In this document: positions 8,685 through 16,874 of the stretch, piece after piece
Numbering within the stretch: position 1 is the stretch's first letter
Layout of the letters: each line of letters opens with the position of its first letter
NCBI GenBank assembly: GCA_004295085.1
Contig: SHNF01000009.1
Coordinates: forward strand, 248,001-312,000
DNA: 64,000 bases
Source of the DNA: Planctomycetota bacterium
GTDB lineage: Bacteria; Planctomycetota; UBA1135
Direction of reading: 5' to 3'
Position numbers and translations under genes: made by a program
The notes under the pieces: generated by a model
Seen by the model: the letters and a program-made list of their open reading frames with translations, nothing else
Databases searched by the model: none
What the model was told of the DNA's origin: nothing

Positions 8685-9862
8685 GTGGATTGCTCCGGAT
8701 CGGGGAGGCGAGCGAGCACATCCAGGAGCGAAGCTTCCAGATGCTCCCTCTGCCAATCGGTCATGGGTATTGTACGCAGGAGCTCCTCGCGCGTGCGGGG
8801 AAGGCGGCGGGCGACCTCCTCGAGGTGGCGCCGGTGCAAGAGGCGCTCGCTGGGCAGGCCCAGCGCGGCGGCCGCCTGTTTGCGCCAGCGGCGCAGGCTT
8901 TCCTGGTTGTCGCGGCGCAGGCGCTGGCGCCGGCGCTCCGCGGCGTCGGCGGCGGGCGCGGGCTCCGGCGGTCCCTCCTGGTCGCCGGCCTGCAGGGCTT
9001 CCAGGATGGGGGCGCCCAGCTTGCGCGCCTTGTTCCAGCCGACTCCGGCCCGCGTGCCCAGAGCACGGACATCGGCCGGCGGGCGCGCCGCCAGGTCCAG
9101 GAGGGCGTCGTTGCCCAGGACCCGGAACGGGGGCAGATCGCGCTCCCGGGCGGTTTCCTCGCGCCACCGCCACAGGCGGCGCAGGCGCGCCGCCATGGGC
9201 CCGTCGAAGGCGCGGGCGCCCTTCAGCCGCCGCCAGCCCTCCGGGTCCGGCTCGCGCGCCGGCAGCACCTCGCGCTCGAGGCGCCGGAACTCGCCGTCCG
9301 CCGCCGCCAGCAGCTGGCTGTCCACCAGCTCGCCGAGCAGGCGCCGGTGCAGGTCGGGAAGGAAGTGCGTATCCACGCGCGCGTACGCGATCTGCTCCGG
9401 CGTGAGCGGGCGGCGCCCCCAGTCCGAGCGCTGCTCCTTCTTGGACAGCTCCAGGCCGTAGATGCTCTCGATGAGCGCCGCCAGCCCGGTGCGCTGGTGG
9501 CGCAGCAAGGTCATCGCCACCTGGGTGTCGAACAGGCCGCGCACGCCGGCGCCCAGGTCCTTGCGCAGCAGCATCAGGTCGAACTCGGCGGAGTGGAACA
9601 CCTTCACGATGCCGGGATCCGCGAACAGCTCGTTGATGGCGCGCAGCTCCGGCCCCAGGCGCAGCGGGTCCACGATGAAGTCGTCCTCCGGGGTGCTGAG
9701 CTGCAGCAGGCACAGCCGGTCGTGGTAGGCGTAGAACGAGTTCGACTCGGTGTCCACGCCCAGCACCGGCGCGCGCCGCCAGGCCGGCAAGGCGTCGCGC
9801 AGCGCCTCCGGCGTGTCGACGGTGCGGACCGGCGGCCAGTCCGGAGGGATGCGCGTCGCCAT
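8681..9862 (-). CDS. rnd: Ribonuclease D (DEDD 3'-5' exoribonuclease with HRDC domains)
   Basis: A protein of 393 residues. VDTES (36-40) gives the first Asp-Glu metal ligands of the DEDD exonuclease. FHSAEFDLMLL and YARVDTHFLPDL supply the other acidic residues and the YxxxD motif. C-terminal helical HRDC-type segments follow from about 210. RNase D trims 3' ends of tRNA precursors and other structured RNAs. The gene is the first of a two-gene unit with the cysteine-rich lipoprotein (4-base overlap), and diverges from a histidine kinase across about 127 bases. Confidence 0.92.
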   Translation of the reverse strand: MATRIPPDWPPVRTVDTPEALRDALPAWRRAPVLGVDTESNSFYAYHDRLCLLQLSTPEDDFIVDPLRLGPELRAINELFADPGIVKVFHSAEFDLMLLRKDLGAGVRGLFDTQVAMTLLRHQRTGLAALIESIYGLELSKKEQRSDWGRRPLTPEQIAYARVDTHFLPDLHRRLLGELVDSQLLAAADGEFRRLEREVLPAREPDPEGWRRLKGARAFDGPMAARLRRLWRWREETARERDLPPFRVLGNDALLDLAARPPADVRALGTRAGVGWNKARKLGAPILEALQAGDQEGPPEPAPAADAAERRRQRLRRDNQESLRRWRKQAAAALGLPSERLLHRRHLEEVARRLPRTREELLRTIPMTDWQREHLEASLLDVLARLPDPEQST

Positions 9863-9973
9863 GCCAGGCTACCGCAGGCGCAGGAACACCGGGCTGGTGT
9901 ACGCGGACCCGGCCGCCGGTGCGGCGGCCAGCATCAGCAGGGCGAGAACGGAGCGCATGGCGTCGGCAGAGCT

Positions 9974-9979
9974 TATCCT
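9974..9979 (+). promoter_or_regulatory. Candidate -10 hexamer (TATCCT) of the two-component operon
   Basis: TATCCT lies 10 bases before the ATG at 9990. It supports that ATG over the upstream in-frame ATG at 9957, because transcription would start near 9987-9990. Confidence 0.35.
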
Positions 9980-9989
9980 GCCCCGAGCG

Positions 9990-11072
9990 ATGCAGCCGCG
10001 GCGTCTCGGCGTGTGGGTGGCCGTGCTGGCGGTCCTGTTCTGCCTGCAGCTGGCCTGGTGGGGCTTCGTGATCGTGAGACAGGCCCGGGCCATCCACGAC
10101 GCCCAGGTGGCCGTGCTGTGGGAGCGCAGCCGGCGCGCGCAGGACATCTGGGAGCAGCGCGCGCAGGCCTTGGGGGACCCGGCCGCGGCCTGGAGGGAGC
10201 TGGCCGCCTCCTTCCCCGGCGTGGTGCACGCGCCGCAGAACCGCGAGCAGCCGGTGCAACCCAGCGGCGCCGAGCTGGAGCGCCTGGGCTTGCAGCTCGA
10301 GCGGCGGCGCATCATGGTCATCGGCGAAGGTCTGCTGTTCGCGCTGCTCGTTCTCATGGGCCTGTGGCTGTTGCAGCGCACCGCCCAGCGCGAGGCCTTC
10401 CTCGCCCTGCAGCACCAGAACTTCCTGCACGCCGTGACGCATGAGTTCCGCTCGCCCCTGCAGTCCCTGCGCCTGGCCGTGGAGTCCCTGCTGCGCCGCC
10501 CGGACCGCGCCCGCAGCTACGGCGAGGGCATGCTGGAAGACGTCGGCCGCCTGGAAAGCCTGGTGGAGAACGTGCTGACCGTGGGCCGCCTGGACGCGGA
10601 GGCCTTCCGGGCCGCGCCCGCGCGCATGGACCTGAGTCGCGCCATCCAGGACCGCCTGCAGCGCATGCCCTTGGGAGACGGGGATCCCCCGTCCTGGTTA
10701 CGCACGGTAATCCGGCCGGAGGTGTTCGCCTCCGCCGACGAGGCCAGCCTGGAGCCGATCCTGCGCAACCTCCTGGACAACGCCCGCAAGTACGGCGAGG
10801 GCAAGCCGGTGACCGTGCAGCTCGCGCGCGAGGGCGAGCGGGCGGTGCTGCGGGTGCGCGACCAGGGCCGCGGCTTCACGCCGGAGGAGCGCCGCCACCT
10901 GTTCGAGCGCTTCTGGCGTGCCGGCGACGAGCGCGTGCGCACCGCTCCCGGCGTGGGCCTTGGCCTGTTCCTGGTGGCCGAGCTGGCGCGGGCCCAGGGC
11001 GCGCGCGTGGACGCCCGCAGCGACGGACCCGCCAGCGGGGCCGAGTTCAGCGTATCTTGGCCGGCCGCATGA
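9990..11072 (+). CDS. Membrane sensor histidine kinase
   Basis: A protein of 360 residues from the ATG at 9990. An alternative in-frame ATG at 9957 would add 11 residues. It has two transmembrane helices (about 7-29 and 108-128) enclosing an 80-residue extracytoplasmic sensor. The H-box HAVTHEFRSPL has phospho-acceptor His151. The catalytic ATPase domain shows the N-box (Asn264), G1 DQGRGF (291-296) and G2 GVGLGL (321-326). There is no HAMP domain. The stop overlaps the response regulator start by 4 bases (ATGA), so the two are a cognate pair. The stimulus is unknown. Confidence 0.93.
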   Translation: MQPRRLGVWVAVLAVLFCLQLAWWGFVIVRQARAIHDAQVAVLWERSRRAQDIWEQRAQALGDPAAAWRELAASFPGVVHAPQNREQPVQPSGAELERLGLQLERRRIMVIGEGLLFALLVLMGLWLLQRTAQREAFLALQHQNFLHAVTHEFRSPLQSLRLAVESLLRRPDRARSYGEGMLEDVGRLESLVENVLTVGRLDAEAFRAAPARMDLSRAIQDRLQRMPLGDGDPPSWLRTVIRPEVFASADEASLEPILRNLLDNARKYGEGKPVTVQLAREGERAVLRVRDQGRGFTPEERRHLFERFWRAGDERVRTAPGVGLGLFLVAELARAQGARVDARSDGPASGAEFSVSWPAA

Positions 11073-11779
11073 GTCCCCGCGAAGCCCGCGTCCTGGTCGT
11101 GGAAGACGAAGCCCGCATCGCGCGCCTGCTGTGCGACAACCTGGAGGCGGAAGGCTACCGCGTCATGCACGCCGCGGACGGCGAGGCCGGCCTGCGCGCC
11201 GCGCGCGACGGCGGCATCGACCTGATCCTCCTGGACGTCATGCTGCCCAGGCTGGACGGCTTCGAGGTGTGCCGGCGGCTGCGCGCCGAGGGCAACCGCG
11301 CGCCGGTGCTTTTCCTCACCGCGCGCGACCTGCCCCCGGACCGGGTGCGCGGGCTGCAGGCCGGGGGCGACGACTACCTGGTGAAGCCCTTCCACCTCGC
11401 CGAGCTGCTGGCGCGCGTCGCCGCCCTGCTGCGGCGCGCCGCCTGGTCGGCGGAGCCGGCCGGCGGACGCGTGCGCGTCGGCGCCGGCTGGGCGGATCTC
11501 GTGACGCGCGAGGCCGAGTCCGTGGACGGCGCCAAAGACACCCTCCCCGCCAAGGAGTTCGGCATCCTGCAACTCCTGATCGAGGCCCGCGGCGCGATCG
11601 TCAGCCGCAGCCGCATCCTGGACCGCGTCTGGGGCGGTGAGGCCGACCCGACGCCGCGCACGGTGGACAACTTCGTGGTGCGCCTGCGCCGCCGTTTCGA
11701 GCCCGACCCCGAGAACCCGCGGTACATCCTCACCATCCGCGGCACCGGCTACCGCCTCGTCCCCGCCGATCGCTCCTGA
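11069..11779 (+). CDS. OmpR/PhoB-family response regulator
   Basis: A protein of 236 residues. The N-terminal receiver domain has the acidic pair in VVEDE, phospho-acceptor Asp56 in LLDVMLP and the conserved lysine in LVKPF. The C-terminal winged-helix (about 130-232) ends with the family motif RGTGYRL. The start was set at the ATG that overlaps the kinase stop; a TTG at 11057 is also open. The last 31 bases overlap the tail of the convergent ORF6N gene on the other strand. Target genes are unknown. Confidence 0.93.
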   Translation: MSPREARVLVVEDEARIARLLCDNLEAEGYRVMHAADGEAGLRAARDGGIDLILLDVMLPRLDGFEVCRRLRAEGNRAPVLFLTARDLPPDRVRGLQAGGDDYLVKPFHLAELLARVAALLRRAAWSAEPAGGRVRVGAGWADLVTREAESVDGAKDTLPAKEFGILQLLIEARGAIVSRSRILDRVWGGEADPTPRTVDNFVVRLRRRFEPDPENPRYILTIRGTGYRLVPADRS

Positions 11780-12291
11780 GGCGACACGATGACGCCAGCC
11801 CAGCTCGGCCGTCCCGCCTCGTCCTGCACAAGGGAGCCGACGCACCATGCCACCAGCTCAAGCCGCTCCTTGCCGCGGTACTCAAGGCAGGATTGCAGGA
11901 CACCGGCGGTGGAGAACACCATGGGTGGGCGCCCGCCGCGCCGCTCGGCAATGCGGCATATCGGATAGTAGCGCCGGAACTCGTGGTCATGCAGCCGGAA
12001 GGCAAGCCGCTCGGGATACAGGTCGGGCCGTCGTTCCGTCAGGCGGTTCAGATTGCGCGTTGTCACTCCCAGCAGCGCGGCCACGTCGCAGTCGCGCACG
12101 ACCCACAGCCCGCGGATCTTGCGCCAGTCCAAGGCCACGTCGGGGTAGCAGACGTGGCAGGAACCCATGCTGCACATCGAAACCGTGGCGATTGGTGCCT
12201 TCTCGGCACTCAACAGCAGTCCCAGCAGCTTCCGCCGTCGCTCCAGGTCCGGCTTGACCCTTTCCCATCGCATGCGCGTAGCTCCGGGCAT
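11749..12291 (-). CDS. ORF6N-domain protein (phage/mobile-element type DNA-binding domain)
   Basis: Up to 180 residues from the ATG at 12291. Residues about 57-145 follow the ORF6N pattern: KIRGLWVVRDCDVAALLGV, then TTRNLNR and a GGRPPMVFSTAGVL segment. ORF6N domains are common in phage and mobile-element proteins and are thought to bind DNA. A CX4CX2C cluster (C40, C45, C48) precedes the domain. An alternative start is ATG 12177 (142 residues). It lies exactly at the edge of a 22-base sequence repeated at 37380-37401, and would leave all three local hairpins upstream of the gene. The 3' end overlaps the convergent response regulator gene by 31 bases. The domain call is fairly confident; the role and the start are open. 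Confidence 0.75.
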   Translation of the reverse strand: MPGATRMRWERVKPDLERRRKLLGLLLSAEKAPIATVSMCSMGSCHVCYPDVALDWRKIRGLWVVRDCDVAALLGVTTRNLNRLTERRPDLYPERLAFRLHDHEFRRYYPICRIAERRGGRPPMVFSTAGVLQSCLEYRGKERLELVAWCVGSLVQDEAGRPSWAGVIVSPQERSAGTRR

Positions 12292-12361
12292 CCGCAGGAA
12301 GACGGGAACGGCACGGCTTGGTTACGCACTTCGTCCAGGTGCCAAGACGGCACCAATCGCC
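12187..12361. repeat. 175-bp segment bounded by perfect 13-bp inverted repeats, each in a small hairpin
   Basis: GGCGATTGGTGCC at 12187-12199 is mirrored by GGCACCAATCGCC at 12349-12361. Each end also forms its own hairpin with a 5-base loop: GTGCC-TTCTC-GGCAC (12195-12209) and GGTGCC-AAGAC-GGCACC (12338-12354). The outer flanks are also partly inverted (CGAAACCGT on the left; ATCGTTCG on the right, whose complement is CGAACGAT). The layout could be a small terminal-inverted-repeat element or a REP-like cluster. It lies over the 5' part of the ORF6N reading frame. Confidence 0.7.
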
Positions 12362-12392
12362 ATCGTTCGCGCAATGCAACGCTGGACGCGGT

Positions 12393-12421
12393 GCGATGCG
12401 TGCCACGACGGCACCCATCGC
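12393..12421. repeat. Third, degenerate hairpin of the same family
   Basis: GCGATGCGTGCC (12393-12404), loop ACGAC, then GGCACCCATCGC (12410-12421) form a 12-bp stem with one mismatch. Core sequence, stem size and 5-base loop match the neighbouring hairpins. It sits 19 bases past the stop of the first subtilisin-like gene, without a T-tract, so it is not a standard intrinsic terminator. Confidence 0.65.
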
Positions 12422-12440
12422 GCCGCGCCGCGAACTTGGA

Positions 12441-14384
12441 TCAGTAGGTGACGACGAGGGCGTAGCCCTGGGGACCGACGACCACGTCCCGGCCCTCGAC
12501 CGCGATGGTCCAGGTGCCCGCGGCCGGTGCCGAGAGCAGGACGCCTTCCAGGCTGTTCCTGGGATCGCGCTTGCTCGGGTTGGCGGCGGACTGGCCGGTG
12601 GAAACGTTGAGGACGTTGCCGCGGTAGACCGTGCCGTTGGGCGCGGTGACGATGAGGTCCAGGTCGTTGACCACGGGCTGCGCGGAGAAGGCGCTGCCGG
12701 GCTCGTCCGCGAACGCGAGGTGGATCCTGAGGTTGGCGGGACTGGTCAGGGACACGGGATAGGTATGCGTCTGGCCGTCCGTGAGTCCCTGTGCGTGCGC
12801 GACGTCGGCCACCCACAGCCGGCGCGAGTCGCCGCTGAAGAAGCAGACGTTGTCCAGAAGGATCCGGCCCCAGCCCTCGCGGTAGCCGGGATAGCCGGCG
12901 AAGCCGTTCATGTCGTCGCCGGAGTTGGCCAGGCTGGCGCGCAGCAGCGAGCCGGAGGGCGTGAAGCCGTCCGGAGCGTTGGCGGCGCCGCCCGGGTAGT
13001 AGCCATCCTCGAAGTACTGCTTCAGGAGCGCCGCGGCGCCGGTGACCACCGGGCAGGCCATGGAGGTGCCGCACATGCTGCGGGTGCTGCAGCTTGCGCC
13101 CGACGATGCAGAGTAGGTCGAGCAGCCCGGTGCCCACACCTCCGGCTTGAGGCGTCCATCGGCGGTGGGTCCGCCGCCGCCGCTGCCCAGGTTCTCCTGG
13201 TTGGTGCGGTCGGTGGCACCCACGCCGACGCAGGACTTGGCGTTCTCCGGGTTCTTGATGACGTTCAGGTTGGAAACCGCGAACAGCACCAGGCCGTCCT
13301 CGTTGTCGTGGCAGTAGGCGTCGATGTCCCGGCACCAGTTGTTGTAGGAAGTGGTCGCGTCGCTGCCCCACGAGTTGGTATGGAGGCGGCCGCCGTGGCT
13401 GTGCGCCTCGCTCAGGTACGTGTCCATCGCGCTGCTCGAGGGGAAGTTGCTGTGGTGCACCAGGAACGCGTCGGGCGCGATGCCGTTGCGGAACGTGCCG
13501 CCGTTGACGGGCCGGCTGTCGCCGGCGGCGGAGCCGGCCGTGTGCGTGCTGTGCGAGTCGCTGCCGGAACCGCTGCTCCACCACTTGATCTTGCGGTGAT
13601 TGGGGCCGACGGCGGCGCCGGTCGGGTCGTCGAAGTAGCAGCTCGATTCGTAGATGCGCCCGCCGTCGATGTGGCCCACGCCCACGTTGCGGCCGGTGAC
13701 GCCCAGGTTCCAGAGCTTCATGTTGTTGCTCTGGTTGGTCTGGACCACCCACTCGGACTTGTCGTTGCGCGCCTGGGCCTGCGCGTCCTCCTCGATCCAC
13801 TTGACGCCGGCCAGCCGCGCCATGGCGACGATGTCCTGCGGATACGCGCGCACGTCGGCGCGCTGGTAGCGACCGCCGCTGAAGGATTCCACGACTTCCA
13901 CGCCGAGCGCGCGCAGGCGCTCCTCCTCCGCCAGGACGTCGCGGTCCGGCCAGAACTCGACGGACACCAGCAGGCGCCCCTGGGGATCCCCGGCGGTCGA
14001 GCCGTAGGCGCCGATCTCCGGCGACAGCTTGAAGAAGGGGTGCACCGCCAAGACCGCGGCGGAATCGAGGCGCGCCGCCGCGGGCAGCCAGGCCTCGTAG
14101 GCGTTGTTGGGCACGTAGTCGAACACGCGCCCGCCCAGCGCCTGGATGCGCCCGCGCAGCGCGTGCAGGTCCTGCGGCGCGGCCTGCACGAAGAAGTAGC
14201 CGGCCGCGGCCGCTTCCTCCACGCCGTAGCGGAGCTCGGGCCGCAGCTGCGCCGCGCCCCAGCCCGTGTCCCAGTCACCGGTCTTCAAGGACAGGCGCGT
14301 GGGCGCGTCGAAGCGCGTCATGGCGGGAGCGGCGAGGGGTTCCTGCGCGCAGCAGGCGAGAGACAGTAGCGGGACAAACAACAT
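12441..14384 (-). CDS. Secreted subtilisin-like serine protease (S8), first of a tandem pair
   Basis: A protein of 647 residues. A short hydrophobic N-terminus (possible signal peptide or lipobox, LACCAQ) is followed by a long prosegment to about 200. The catalytic triad is complete: Asp240 in GHIDGG, His281 in THTAGS and Ser441 in GTSMACPVV, with oxyanion Asn372 in SNLN. The region after about 520 (FADEPGSAF, VNDLDLIV, GTWTIAVEG) is a P-domain/PPC-like beta-sandwich, as in Kp43-type subtilases. Family members degrade extracellular protein. It is a paralogue of the next gene upstream (74-base gap). A hairpin repeat follows the stop. Confidence 0.92.
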   Translation of the reverse strand: MLFVPLLSLACCAQEPLAAPAMTRFDAPTRLSLKTGDWDTGWGAAQLRPELRYGVEEAAAAGYFFVQAAPQDLHALRGRIQALGGRVFDYVPNNAYEAWLPAAARLDSAAVLAVHPFFKLSPEIGAYGSTAGDPQGRLLVSVEFWPDRDVLAEEERLRALGVEVVESFSGGRYQRADVRAYPQDIVAMARLAGVKWIEEDAQAQARNDKSEWVVQTNQSNNMKLWNLGVTGRNVGVGHIDGGRIYESSCYFDDPTGAAVGPNHRKIKWWSSGSGSDSHSTHTAGSAAGDSRPVNGGTFRNGIAPDAFLVHHSNFPSSSAMDTYLSEAHSHGGRLHTNSWGSDATTSYNNWCRDIDAYCHDNEDGLVLFAVSNLNVIKNPENAKSCVGVGATDRTNQENLGSGGGGPTADGRLKPEVWAPGCSTYSASSGASCSTRSMCGTSMACPVVTGAAALLKQYFEDGYYPGGAANAPDGFTPSGSLLRASLANSGDDMNGFAGYPGYREGWGRILLDNVCFFSGDSRRLWVADVAHAQGLTDGQTHTYPVSLTSPANLRIHLAFADEPGSAFSAQPVVNDLDLIVTAPNGTVYRGNVLNVSTGQSAANPSKRDPRNSLEGVLLSAPAAGTWTIAVEGRDVVVGPQGYALVVTY

Positions 14385-14458
14385 GGAAGCCTCGGGGATT
14401 CGGAAGGAACGTCCGGGGAGGAGCGTTCGTGGTGCGGCTGCATCCTAGCGAGCGATGG

Positions 14459-16495
14459 TCAGTAGGTGGCGACGAGGGCGTACCCCTGCGGACCGACCGG
14501 GATGTCCTTGCCTTCCACGGTGACCGTCCAGGTGCCGGCGGCCGGTGCGGTGATGATGACCTGCTCCAGCGTGTTCTTCTGGTCCTGGCGCCGCGGGTCC
14601 GGGATCCACAGCCCGGTCGCGGTGTCCAGGATGTTGCCGTGATAGCGCACTCCGGCCGGATCCCGCACGATCAGGTTGAGATCGTTGACCACGGGATCGG
14701 CGGCGAAGGCGCTGCCCGGCTCGTCGGCAAAGGCCAGGGTGATGCGCAGCTCACCCGCGCCGGCCGGGATGTCGAGCGGGTAGTTGCGCCGCCCGCCGGT
14801 GACCATGCCGTGCGCGTGCATCCGGTCGAGCACGTGCAGGCGGCGCGCGTCGCCGGCGAAGTAGGCGACGCTGTCGACCAGGATGCGGCCCCAGCCCTCG
14901 TTGTCGGTCGGATACCCCGGGAAGGCGCTCACGTCGTCGCCGCAGTTGGCCAGGCAGGCGCGCAGCAGCGAACCGGAGGGTGTGAAGCCGTCCGCGGGGT
15001 TGGCGGCCCCTCCGGGATAATAACCGTCTTCGAAGTACTGCTTGAGCAGGGCCGCGGCGCCAGCGACCAGCGGCGCCGCCATGGAGGTGCCGCAGTCCGG
15101 CACGGTCTGGCAGCCGCTGCCCGCGGCCGCGGACCAGGCACCGCAGCCCGGCGCCATCACTTCGGGCTTGAGCCGCCCGTCGCGCGTGGGACCGCGCCCG
15201 CCGCTGCCGTGCGCCTCCGGATCGTCGCGCTGGGTGGCGGACACGGAGCATGAGGACTTGGCGTTCTCCGGGTTGCGGATGATGCCGCCGTTGCTCACCG
15301 CGAACACGACCAGCGCGTCCTCGTTGTCATGCGAGTACGCGTCGATGTCGCGGCACCAGTCGTCATAGTCGCGGACGTAGTCGTTGCCCCAGGAGTTGGT
15401 GTGGATGCGGGCGCCGTGGCCGTTGGCCTCGTTCAGCATGCCGAGCAGCCCGGTGCTGGTGGGCGTGTAGCCGTGGTGCACGAGGAAGGCGTCCGGCGCC
15501 ATGCCGTCGCGGAAGATGCTGCCGTTGATCGGACGGCTGTCGCCGGCCGCAGAGCCCGCGGTGTGGGTGGCGTGCGGGTCCGCGCCGGAGCCGCCGGACC
15601 ACCACTTGAGCTTGCGGTGCGCCGGCCCGGGCGCGGCGCCGCTCGGATCCTTGAAGTAGCAGCTCTGCTCCCACAGCAGCCCGACGTCGATGTGCCCGAT
15701 GGTCACGCCGGCGCCGCTGACGCCCAGGCGCCACAGCTTCACGTCGTCAGGGAGGTTGGTCTGGATGATCCAGCGCGCGCGGTCGTTGCGCGGCGCCGCC
15801 GTGGCGTTCTCCTCGATCCACTTGACCTGCGGCAGGCGGGCCAGCGCCGCCGCGTCGGCGCTCGAGGCGCGCACGAGCAGCCGCAGGTAGCGGCCCGAGT
15901 CCGCCGTTTCCTCCACGGAGAGCCCCAGCGCGGCCAGTGCGCGGGCGGTCGCGCCGAGGTCGCAGTCCGGCCACAGCTCCACGGCGAGCTGCAGGCGGCC
16001 CAGCGGATCGGTCGCGGAGCTGCGCAGCGCGCCCAGTCCGGGCGCCAGCTTGAAGCCCGGGTGCACGGGCACCACGGTGAGGCCGCCGGCGCGCAGCCGC
16101 GGCACCGCCGCCGCGGGCAGCCAGGCCTCGAATGCGTTGTTGGGCACGTAGTCGAAGGCGCGGCCGCCGGCGTCCAGGATCGCCGCACGCAAGGTGGACA
16201 TGCCTCCCGGGGCGCCCTGGACGAAGTAGTAGCCGGCGGCCTCGGCTTCAGGCGCGGCGTAGCGCAGCGCGGGCGCGGGCGCTGGGACCGTGGAGCGTGT
16301 GTCCCACACGCCGGTCCTCAGGACCATCTGCGTGGCTGCGGCGCCCCGGTCATTGCGGACCAGGGCCGGATCCGCGTCCTGCGCCCTGGGCCGGGCCTGG
16401 AGGGCGGCGGAGGGGGCGAGCAGCACCAGGATCCACGCCGGGACCACGCGACCGGGCGCGCTCCACGAGCTCCGTTCCGGTTCCGGGGCGTTCAT
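14459..16495 (-). CDS. Secreted subtilisin-like serine protease (S8), second of a tandem pair
   Basis: A protein of 678 residues with the same architecture as its neighbour. It has a signal sequence after a 16-residue n-region, a prosegment sharing the block DYVPNNAxEAWLPAAA, and a catalytic domain with Asp270 (GHIDVG), His311 (THTAGS), Asn402 and Ser471 (GTSMAAPLV). A C-terminal beta-sandwich ends in GPQGYALVATY; the neighbour ends in GPQGYALVVTY. The two genes are an obvious tandem duplication, strongly diverged in linker and prosegment. Both are probably exported degradative enzymes. The 379-base region upstream separates it from a divergent metalloprotease pair. Confidence 0.92.
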   Translation of the reverse strand: MNAPEPERSSWSAPGRVVPAWILVLLAPSAALQARPRAQDADPALVRNDRGAAATQMVLRTGVWDTRSTVPAPAPALRYAAPEAEAAGYYFVQGAPGGMSTLRAAILDAGGRAFDYVPNNAFEAWLPAAAVPRLRAGGLTVVPVHPGFKLAPGLGALRSSATDPLGRLQLAVELWPDCDLGATARALAALGLSVEETADSGRYLRLLVRASSADAAALARLPQVKWIEENATAAPRNDRARWIIQTNLPDDVKLWRLGVSGAGVTIGHIDVGLLWEQSCYFKDPSGAAPGPAHRKLKWWSGGSGADPHATHTAGSAAGDSRPINGSIFRDGMAPDAFLVHHGYTPTSTGLLGMLNEANGHGARIHTNSWGNDYVRDYDDWCRDIDAYSHDNEDALVVFAVSNGGIIRNPENAKSSCSVSATQRDDPEAHGSGGRGPTRDGRLKPEVMAPGCGAWSAAAGSGCQTVPDCGTSMAAPLVAGAAALLKQYFEDGYYPGGAANPADGFTPSGSLLRACLANCGDDVSAFPGYPTDNEGWGRILVDSVAYFAGDARRLHVLDRMHAHGMVTGGRRNYPLDIPAGAGELRITLAFADEPGSAFAADPVVNDLNLIVRDPAGVRYHGNILDTATGLWIPDPRRQDQKNTLEQVIITAPAAGTWTVTVEGKDIPVGPQGYALVATY

Positions 16496-16874
16496 CTAGG
16501 TGATTGATTCACAAGGACTTGCTTTCCACCTGGCGCACACCGCCGGGCGCGCATTGCGGCGCGACCGTGGGACGCGTCCCGAGCGCTTGCGGTTCCGCAA
16601 TCGCAGCGTCCGGGAGGCATTTGCAAATTCCTTGACCGCAAGATCTTAGGCGTGCCACCCCTGGCGCCGCGCGGGACACAAGTTATCCTTGCCTCCCGCC
16701 GTTGGGATCCCCCTGCACCGGGAAATGCTGGAACGCGGGACGGCTCCGCGCAGTCTTCCCAACCAAGGCTCGATTCGCCCCGTGGGGGTGAATCTTGCCT
16801 GTCGTGAACCTTAACAACCCGCTCCAATCCTCGATCCGACCGGATCCCGAGGAACCCCGAGGAACTGAATAACA
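16496..16874. other. 379-base divergent intergenic region
   Basis: No gene with coding character was found here. The region separates two divergently transcribed sets of exported-protein genes, so it should hold promoters for both. TTGCAA (16621) with TCTTAG 17 bases later is a weak promoter-like pair. CCCGAGGAA occurs twice just before the plus-strand start, and the second copy gives a good Shine-Dalgarno sequence (GAGGAA, 16859-16864) 10 bases before ATG 16875. Confidence 0.5.

Noticed and set aside
8264-10444. 726-codon plus-strand frame across RNase D and the kinase promoter
   Set aside because: It is antisense to RNase D and the cysteine-rich lipoprotein; its translation is Arg-rich shadow sequence.
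11749-12421. Prophage or integrated element at the ORF6N locus
   Set aside because: No integrase, structural phage gene or direct-repeat attachment site was found; only the single domain gene and the short inverted repeats are present.
12187-12421. CRISPR array
   Set aside because: The repeats are inverted hairpins of unequal spacing rather than direct repeats with uniform spacers, and no cas gene is present.
12318-14369. 683-codon plus-strand open frame opposite the first subtilisin gene
   Set aside because: The minus strand has the complete catalytic triad and C-terminal domain; this frame has only Val/Gly/Ala/Arg-rich antisense sequence.
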